From positions 1 to 10,250 of the forward strand of contig JAUWBW010000050.1 of the NCBI GenBank assembly GCA_030609665.1: 10,250 bases of DNA. Direction: 5' to 3'. A program made the position numbers and the translations under genes. Positions 5,184 to 10,250 of the stretch are shown here, one piece after another; within the stretch, counting starts at the first letter, position 1, and each line of letters starts with the position of its first letter. This DNA comes from Methanosarcinaceae archaeon (lineage in GTDB: Archaea > Halobacteriota > Methanosarcinia > Methanosarcinales > Methanosarcinaceae). Below the pieces are notes generated by a model. It saw only the letters and a program-made list of their open reading frames with translations. It did not search any database and had not been told where the DNA came from.

Positions 5184-7549
5184 TTTTCTTCACTCCTGCT
5201 ATGGATAAGATTGTATACGCCAAGCGCTGCCAGACACAGCACGGATATTTCCCCAAGGGTATCATAACCCCTGAAATCAACGATGATGACGTTAACAATA
5301 TTATGCCCGCCTGCAAGTGTCAAACTGTTTTCAATGAAATAATGCGACAGTGATTCAAAGGGTGATACAATTCCCTGGGTTGCATTGATCAGCATGATGA
5401 AAACCGTGCTTGCTATCGCAACTGAAATAATGACATCCCTCACCAGAGTAGTAGTTGGAATCTTTTCCTTAAATTTCTGCGGTATTTTTGCAATTGCAAG
5501 GAAGAATATAATCGTTGAAAGCGTTTCAACCAGCACCTGGGTCAGCGCAAGATCAGGGGCTTTGAGGTAGATGAACAGTAAACCTACCATGTAACCAAGT
5601 GCAGACAATGCTATGATTGCTGGCAGGTACCCGGGTAATGCCACTATTGCGATTCCTGCTACAACCATGAGCAGCATAAGCAATGCTTCGTATGGTGCGA
5701 TATCAAAGTTCAATGTCTGCGGGATGATATTAGCACCCAGTAAAATGACAGGGATACAAACAAGAACCACAATAAGGATCAGCACCGCGTTTATGTATGT
5801 CTTGATCGTGCCCGGTTGTGTGACGGATGATATTTTGTGCCCCCAGGTCTTAGCATTGTCAACAGCCGCATCGTAGTGATAGTTTACACTTATGCGCGGG
5901 TGGCGTGCATTAAACCTGTCCTGCCACGCAGCAAGTGCATCGTATTTAGAATACACCAGTATTCCAAGAATGAATGTAACGATCGTCATGATCAATGGTG
6001 TCGTAACCCCGTGCCACAACTTTACATGGAGATGCACAGGCTCAAGGAGGATCCCGGAGGCAGTTGGTTCGACGATGTTATGAACCGGAATGGACGGTAC
6101 AACCCCAAACAGGACCACCAGGAATGCAAGGAATGCTGCAGGAACAAGCATAGTGGCACACGGGTCATGTATATGTTTTGGCAAGCCGTCCTTAGGTCGT
6201 TTCCCAAGGAATATGCCGGATATTAATTTTATTGAATACGCAAATGTGAACACTCCACCCATTATTGCGATAACAGGGATCAATATGGTATACGGAGACC
6301 CCAGTGCAGCTCCCATCTCAACTGATGATTCATAAAACATCTCCTTGCTTAAAAAACCATTCAGGGGCGGAATGCCTGCCATAGAAAGGGCACCAATTAC
6401 CGCTATGATGAATGTTATCGGCATCTCACGCCAAAGGCCGCCCATTTTCCTTATATCTCGTGTGGCTGCTTCATGTGCAATTATTCCGGCTACAAGGAAC
6501 AAACATGCCTTGAACGTTCCATGGTTCACTATATGGAATGTTGCTGCTGCAACACCAATACCAGGATGCTGATATGTGGTATATCCGTACATTGTTATGA
6601 TATAAGCAAGCTGGCTGATCGTAGAATATGCGAGTATGCCTTTAATGTCAGTCTGTCGGAATGCCATAAACCCTGCCATTACCATCGTGATCATACCTGT
6701 GCCGGCTACAAGAATTAACCAAGCATCTGTGCCTGAAAAAATCGGATGCATTCTTCCGACAAGATAAATACCTGCCTTGACCATTGTTGCCGAATGCAAA
6801 AAAGCACTGACCGGCGTCGGGGCTTCCATGGCATTTGGAAGCCATATGTAAAATGGGCCCTGTGCCGATTTTGCGGCAGCGCCTATGAAAATCAATACCA
6901 GTGTTATAAGAAAGAGGTCATGATCCTTTACGGTCTGGATCAATGCTTCGTTTTGAAGGATAGTAGGTATGTCAAAGGTGCCGGTGATCGAATGAAGGAA
7001 AAGAAATCCTGCCAACATCACGAGACCGCCTGCTGCTGTCACGATCAATGATTTTGTTGCACCGTAGATCGATTCCGGTTTATCGCGCCAGTATCCGATA
7101 AGCATATAGGATGTAACACTCGTAAGTTCCCAAAAAATAAACAACAGGATTGTGTTTGCAGAGAATACCATTCCTACCATAGAACCCATGAACAAAAGAA
7201 GCCACATATAATATCTTGGCAGATCCTCTTTGTGAGACATGTAGCCGTTTGAGTAGGACATGATGATCACGCCAATACCCGATGCTAAGAACGCTATGAG
7301 AATACCCAGCCCATCTATGTAAAGACCAAAATCAAGACCGACACTCGGCAACCATGGAACTGCACCGGATATAGGTCCATCATGAATGACATGTGGCAGC
7401 ACGGTTGCGATAAGCAAAAAGCTAGCAAGTGCGACTGCGGCTGCAAGCCAGCCTACATAATGCTTTAAAATCTTCTCTGCAGCAGGAATAAGTCCTGCAA
7501 AAATAAAGGGTAAAAATATTGCCAGTGTTATAACATTGAATGGGTCCAT
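5180..7549 (-). CDS. mrpA: Mrp Na+/H+ antiporter subunit A (NuoL-like, with DUF4040/MbhE C-terminal part)
   Basis: A 789-residue integral membrane protein, the largest subunit and lead gene of the operon. Residues 1 to about 500 form a NuoL-like ion-translocating module: Glu141 in FWELTSVTSY, Lys227 in GAAAKSAQGPFYIWLP, the HSATMVKAG motif (His252, Lys258), Lys347 in NHGTFKACLF, and Lys402 in NGFLSKE. Residues about 620-690 form a DUF4040/MbhD-like domain with APDLALTQVLVET (Glu675). Residues about 705-785 form the MbhE-like domain with DFRGYDTLGE. This full-length architecture is that of bacterial-type MrpA; in Mbh/Mbx hydrogenase-type complexes these parts are split. The ATG at 7549 has GAGGGG a few bases upstream. 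In Methanosarcina relatives Mrp adjusts the Na+/H+ ratio used by the ATP synthase; that role here is inferred from homology. Confidence 0.96.
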   Translation of the reverse strand: MDPFNVITLAIFLPFIFAGLIPAAEKILKHYVGWLAAAVALASFLLIATVLPHVIHDGPISGAVPWLPSVGLDFGLYIDGLGILIAFLASGIGVIIMSYSNGYMSHKEDLPRYYMWLLLFMGSMVGMVFSANTILLFIFWELTSVTSYMLIGYWRDKPESIYGATKSLIVTAAGGLVMLAGFLFLHSITGTFDIPTILQNEALIQTVKDHDLFLITLVLIFIGAAAKSAQGPFYIWLPNAMEAPTPVSAFLHSATMVKAGIYLVGRMHPIFSGTDAWLILVAGTGMITMVMAGFMAFRQTDIKGILAYSTISQLAYIITMYGYTTYQHPGIGVAAATFHIVNHGTFKACLFLVAGIIAHEAATRDIRKMGGLWREMPITFIIAVIGALSMAGIPPLNGFLSKEMFYESSVEMGAALGSPYTILIPVIAIMGGVFTFAYSIKLISGIFLGKRPKDGLPKHIHDPCATMLVPAAFLAFLVVLFGVVPSIPVHNIVEPTASGILLEPVHLHVKLWHGVTTPLIMTIVTFILGILVYSKYDALAAWQDRFNARHPRISVNYHYDAAVDNAKTWGHKISSVTQPGTIKTYINAVLILIVVLVCIPVILLGANIIPQTLNFDIAPYEALLMLLMVVAGIAIVALPGYLPAIIALSALGYMVGLLFIYLKAPDLALTQVLVETLSTIIFFLAIAKIPQKFKEKIPTTTLVRDVIISVAIASTVFIMLINATQGIVSPFESLSHYFIENSLTLAGGHNIVNVIIVDFRGYDTLGEISVLCLAALGVYNLIHSRSEEK

Positions 7550-7636
7550 GTCCCCTCTAATTCAATTCCCTTTATTTAAATCTTATGAAAATGTCAGAAA
7601 AGTCCATATTCCGATGCATTTTGGAATTGTGGCCAT

Positions 7637-7648
7637 CTATAATTAATC
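7637..7648 (-). promoter_or_regulatory. mrpA: Candidate promoter of the mrp operon
   Basis: Read leftward, TTAATTATA at 7646-7638 is TATA-like, and a start about 25 bp further would leave a leader of roughly 65 nt with the mrpA SD inside. It is framed by short inverted arms GGCCA (7631-7635) and TGGCC (7653-7657), a possible operator. A second AT element, TTTAAATAAA at 7580-7571, is so close to the ATG that transcripts would be nearly leaderless, which does not suit an SD-bearing gene. Confidence 0.3.
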
Positions 7649-7767
7649 ATCGTGGCCGATGACGAATGAAATGAAATGTTCAATAGAGATTTTCGATCAA
7701 AACCCACATAAACACATTGTCAAACTACATGGAATAGATTACATATTGTATAAATATATTTTATTCC

Positions 7768-7922
7768 ATGTTATCCTTAACCGATTTTGCACTACGAGAA
7801 AGTATAAACGCCTCGAAAGTCTGGGAGACAAACTCTCAGAAATAGAATCGCTTATAAGCTGGGAACCATTTCGTCCAATAATAAATGAAATGTACAACAA
7901 CAAGACAGAATTGGGTGGATAG
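7768..7922 (+). pseudogene. IS5-type transposase remnant (N-terminal end, frameshifted and truncated)
   Basis: The reading beginning at the ATG at 7768 gives MLSLTDFALRES. Just after GAAAGT (about 7797-7802) the match continues one frame over as YKRLESLGDKLSEIESLISW, then EPFRPIINEMYNNKTELGG, up to the stop at 7920-7922. Joined, this is the N-terminal DUF772-like region of IS5-group transposases common in methanogens (pattern FALxESYxRLxxLGDKL, then WEAFRPI and MYNNKTExGGRPN). One missing T would explain the shift. The match ends exactly at the GG before the usual RPN, and the DDE catalytic domain is absent, so the element is dead. An uninterrupted frame can be opened from 7659, but its first 46 codons are not transposase-like, so I do not treat it as a gene. 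Terminal repeats were not found. Confidence 0.7.
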
Positions 7923-7998
7923 AAGGGAAAATTATGTCAAAGAAAGGCATTTGTAATGTGTGGAACGAAAAATTGAAATTAAAAGGAATCCTCAATAG

Positions 7999-8006
7999 AT
8001 ATAAAA
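7999..8006 (+). promoter_or_regulatory. Candidate promoter of the hdr operon
   Basis: ATATAAAA is a good archaeal TATA element. A start about 25 bp downstream (around 8027) would give a leader of about 33 nt that includes the AGGTG SD at 8050-8054. A more diffuse AT tract at 8022-8036 is an alternative, but would give a very short leader. Confidence 0.4.
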
Positions 8007-8029
8007 CATTCACTCGATGAGTTATTTAA

Positions 8030-8044
8030 TATTATTCAATAATA
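8030..8044. repeat. 7-bp perfect dyad in the hdr leader
   Basis: TATTATT (8030-8036), one C, then AATAATA (8038-8044). It lies just after the inferred transcription start and just before the SD, a place where an archaeal repressor could bind. It is AT-only apart from its centre, so chance is a real possibility. Confidence 0.35.
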
Positions 8045-8060
8045 ATTATAGGTGTGTAGT

Positions 8061-9149
8061 ATGTCATCAAACATTCAACTTTGCTATCAATGTGGAAAGT
8101 GTACTGCCATCTGTCCGGTCAGAAGGGTAGTAAAGACATCTCCCAGAAACACGATTTACCAGACAAATGTTTACGGAATTGATTCAGATGATATCTGGAA
8201 CTGTTTAACCTGTAACCTTTGTTATGATGAATGTCCCCAGGGTGTTGATTATCCTGAATTTGTAAGGGAACAAAGAGCAAAAAAAGACCGTGCCGGCGCA
8301 GGCGCCGGAACCAAAGTTGCTCATGAGGGCGTATTTACCCTATTGGCTGACATGATGGCAGACCTTGACATGAGCAGAACCGGTCTCAAAGAGACAGGAA
8401 ACGAAAATTCAAAGGTCGGCTATTATCCAGGATGTCTCGACTTTCAGGATATGTTCTTTAATGTGGATGTGGACTTTAAGGCAATTGCAGATTCGTCCAT
8501 GGAACTGCTTGACGATATGGAACTTGATCCCAAACTCCTGCAAATGAAATGTTGCGGCCATGACCAACTGTGGCAGGGAGATAAAACCACATTTGACAAA
8601 CTCAAGGAGCAAAATACAAAACTCATTGAAGAAAGCGGTATCGAGACCCTTGTCACTTCCTGTGCAGAATGTTACCGTACACTCAGTCAGGATTACGATC
8701 TGCCAATAAAAGTCGTACATATCAGCCAGCTTCTAAAAGATGCCAATCTTAACACCAGCACTGGCACTGGCATTGATTCCGGTGTCACTGTTACATATCA
8801 TGATGCATGTCGTCTGGGTCGTCACATGGGTGAATACGACGCACCAAGGGATGCCCTGACCAATAATGGTGCCAGTCTAACTGAGATGAAACATAATAAA
8901 AAGGATGCCTGGTGCTGCGGTGTCAGTTCGATGATGAACTGTAACGACAAGAGTAAAGCACTGCGAAAAGCAAGACTTGATGAGGCAAAGGATACCGGAG
9001 CCGATGTTTTGATCACTACCTGTCCCAAATGCCTGGCACATCTTACGTGTATGAAGACAGAACAGGAATCAGTTGAGAACTATGAATTTGAAATAAAGGA
9101 TCTGACAATGTTCCTTGCCGAGCAAAAGGGAGGTAAGAACAATGAGTGA
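8061..9149 (+). CDS. HdrD-like heterodisulfide reductase (fused HdrC-HdrB type) iron-sulfur protein
   Basis: A 362-residue soluble protein with the order of HdrD. It begins with two ferredoxin-type [4Fe-4S] motifs (Cys8-11-14-18 and Cys48-51-54-58). The first CCG domain has Cys125, Cys164-165, Cys201 and Cys204 (CX38CCX35CXXC). The second has Cys250, Cys285-286, Cys321 and Cys324 (CX34CCX34CXXC). Both CCG motifs are complete, as needed for non-cubane [4Fe-4S] clusters that act on CoM-S-S-CoB or a related disulfide. It is somewhat shorter than HdrD of the membrane HdrDE enzyme (about 400 residues), and no cytochrome hdrE adjoins it. It leads hdrC and hdrB, so it may work with them or a cytosolic HdrA. 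The ATG at 8061 is 6 nt after AGGTG; the GTG at 8052 lies within that SD. True substrate unknown: this family also includes glycolate oxidase GlcF and LutA-like proteins. Confidence 0.88.
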   Translation: MSSNIQLCYQCGKCTAICPVRRVVKTSPRNTIYQTNVYGIDSDDIWNCLTCNLCYDECPQGVDYPEFVREQRAKKDRAGAGAGTKVAHEGVFTLLADMMADLDMSRTGLKETGNENSKVGYYPGCLDFQDMFFNVDVDFKAIADSSMELLDDMELDPKLLQMKCCGHDQLWQGDKTTFDKLKEQNTKLIEESGIETLVTSCAECYRTLSQDYDLPIKVVHISQLLKDANLNTSTGTGIDSGVTVTYHDACRLGRHMGEYDAPRDALTNNGASLTEMKHNKKDAWCCGVSSMMNCNDKSKALRKARLDEAKDTGADVLITTCPKCLAHLTCMKTEQESVENYEFEIKDLTMFLAEQKGGKNNE

Positions 9150-9687
9150 CACTATTAAGACATTTAAGACATCTGATCTTTCCCCGGAGTTCAGGGAGGA
9201 AATATTTGAAGAACCCGGTGCTGAGAAGATCACTTTATGTTTCAACTGTACCGGTTGCTCTTCCGGTTGTCCCATGGCTGAACAGGAACCCGAATTCAAC
9301 ATCCGTAAATTCCTGCGCATGGCAAATCTTGGAATGAAGGATGAACTTCTAAACAGTCCGTATCTCTGGTATTGTACAACGTGTTACAAGTGTCAGGAAC
9401 GGTGCCCTCAGGGTGTAAAGAATGTAGATACCCTGCTCAAGATCCGTACCATTGCAGTCCACAACGGCATCATGTTGCCAGCACATAAGAAAGTGGGGCA
9501 GTTGGTTTTCAATTTCGGACATGCCGTACCCATCAATGACGATACAAAAGAAAAACGCAAAGCACTGGGATTGGACGAGGTTCCGCCAACTGTGCACAGT
9601 TTCCCTGATGCACTTGATGAAGTCAAAAAATTGTTGCATATTGCAGGGTTTGATGAGATTGTAGCCGAAGAGGAGGAGAAGAAATGA
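9142..9687 (+). CDS. hdrC: Heterodisulfide reductase subunit C
   Basis: A 181-residue cytosolic protein with two [4Fe-4S] motifs: CFNCTGCSSGCP (Cys33, 36, 39, 43) and CTTCYKCQERCPQG (Cys78, 81, 84, 88). HdrC relays electrons between flavoprotein HdrA and the catalytic HdrB in HdrABC, which in methanogens couples ferredoxin with reduction of CoM-S-S-CoB. The C-terminal part (VPPTVHSFPDALDEVKKLL) is typical of HdrC, and length fits. The ATG at 9142 overlaps the end of the HdrD-like gene by 8 nt and follows GGGAGGT with 7-nt spacing. The hdrB start overlaps its stop as ATGA. The C-terminus ends in a run of Glu/Lys. Confidence 0.95.
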   Translation: MSDTIKTFKTSDLSPEFREEIFEEPGAEKITLCFNCTGCSSGCPMAEQEPEFNIRKFLRMANLGMKDELLNSPYLWYCTTCYKCQERCPQGVKNVDTLLKIRTIAVHNGIMLPAHKKVGQLVFNFGHAVPINDDTKEKRKALGLDEVPPTVHSFPDALDEVKKLLHIAGFDEIVAEEEEKK

Positions 9688-10250
9688 GCAAATTATCATT
9701 TTTCCTGGGTTGTATTGCCCCGAACCGTTACCCCGGTATTGAGATATCTACCAAAAAGGTCATGGAAAAGTTAGATGTGGAACTGGAAGACTTAGAAGGT
9801 GCTTCCTGCTGTCCAGCTCCCGGCGTGTTCAAATCTTTTGACAAGACCACCTGGCTGTCGATGGCATCCAGGAACATTACACTATCTGAAGAGATGGGAG
9901 ATGACCTGTTGACCATCTGCAATGGGTGTTTTGGGTCACTGGTTGATGCCAACCTGATGTTAAAAAAAGACGCAGCCCTGAAAGAAGACGTCAATAAGAT
10001 ACTTTCTGAGATAGGACACGAGTTCAAGGGTACACAGGATGTACGCCATATCATTGAATATCTCTATCAGGAAGTGGGTGTTGAAAAGATCAAAAAAGCG
10101 GTAACCACCCCCATTGACCTCAAAGTAGCAGTACACTACGGCTGCCATCTGGTCAAGCCAACCAGGGAAAGACATCTTGGAAGTGCTGAAAATCCCACGT
10201 TCTTTGATGAACTGGTGGAGGCAACAGGTGCCACATCAGTGGATTACGAA
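9684..10250 (+). CDS. hdrB: Heterodisulfide reductase subunit B, 5' part (partial)
   Basis: The first 189 residues of HdrB, the subunit that carries the non-cubane [4Fe-4S] clusters and cleaves CoM-S-S-CoB. The first CCG domain is complete: Cys10, Cys42-Cys43, Cys79 and Cys82 (CX31CCX35CXXC), within the highly conserved CCPAPGVFKSF and CNGCFGSL. The second begins with Cys154 in HYGCHLVKPT; its remaining cysteines lie beyond the right edge, where roughly 100 more residues are expected. The start follows GGAGGAG at 9672-9678 and overlaps hdrC by ATGA, which implies translational coupling. An hdrA-type partner is not inside the window. Confidence 0.95.
   Translation, partial: MSKLSFFLGCIAPNRYPGIEISTKKVMEKLDVELEDLEGASCCPAPGVFKSFDKTTWLSMASRNITLSEEMGDDLLTICNGCFGSLVDANLMLKKDAALKEDVNKILSEIGHEFKGTQDVRHIIEYLYQEVGVEKIKKAVTTPIDLKVAVHYGCHLVKPTRERHLGSAENPTFFDELVEATGATSVDYE

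Larger units (their letters stand above)
7923..8060. other. Intergenic remainder between transposase relic and hdr operon
   Basis: These 138 bp hold no convincing gene. A 28-codon open frame (7934-8020) begins with ATG but has no recognisable relatives and only a weak upstream purine tract. I do not see the distal end or terminal repeat of the insertion sequence. The last 60 bp appear to be the hdr promoter and leader. Confidence 0.4.

Noticed and set aside
7659..7922. 87-codon open frame as an intact hypothetical gene
   Set aside because: Only its last 39 or so codons match a transposase, and the missing transposase N-terminus is found in the next frame. The first part looks like random AT-rich translation, so it is a frameshifted relic, not a gene.
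7934..8020. 28-codon open frame after the transposase relic
   Set aside because: It has a weak purine tract upstream, a Lys-rich sequence expected of AT-rich DNA, and no recognisable family.
8052..8060. GTG at 8052 as the start of the HdrD-like gene
   Set aside because: It lies inside the AGGTG ribosome binding site; the ATG at 8061 is correctly spaced.
1..10250. CRISPR array, tRNA or rRNA genes
   Set aside because: I saw no regularly spaced direct repeats, tRNA-like cloverleaf or rRNA sequence on reading both strands.

Overview
The window looks like a chromosomal segment of a methanogenic or methane-oxidising archaeon, most likely of the Methanosarcinales. The evidence is a form III (archaeal) RuBisCO, a complete seven-gene Mrp cation/proton antiporter operon of the kind found in Methanosarcina relatives, and heterodisulfide reductase (Hdr) genes. 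TATA-type promoters and strong Shine-Dalgarno (SD) sites fit this as well. The genus cannot be settled from the sequence alone, and an ANME-2 type relative is not excluded.

Layout, left to right. 1-971 (minus): 5' part of form III RuBisCO, running off the left edge. 972-1232: AT-rich intergenic stretch with a candidate rbcL promoter, an oligo-T terminator for the leftward operon and, on the plus strand, a TATA box placed correctly ahead of a perfect 11-bp inverted repeat that closes a C-rich 40-nt loop. This last element is a candidate small RNA and the most novel-looking item here. 1233-1661 (minus): PaaI-type hotdog thioesterase. 1706-7549 (minus): mrpA-B-C-D-E-F-G, with every one of the six junctions an ATGA stop/start overlap. 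7550-8060: divergent regulatory region holding a frameshifted, truncated IS5-type transposase relic and promoter candidates for both flanking operons. 8061-10250 (plus): an HdrD-like protein (HdrC and HdrB fused), then hdrC, then hdrB, which runs off the right edge.

How it fits together: Mrp exchanges Na+ for H+ across the membrane and so couples the sodium gradient made by methanogenesis to the proton economy. The Hdr proteins carry electrons to or from CoM-S-S-CoB or a similar thiol/disulfide. These two energy-conservation operons leave from one intergenic region. RuBisCO III belongs to the archaeal AMP/nucleoside salvage route and is a separate unit.

Start choices: mrpD is placed at the ATG at 4342 rather than the GTG at 4348, and the HdrD-like gene at the ATG at 8061 rather than the GTG at 8052, because SD spacing fits only these. 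hdrC is placed at 9142.
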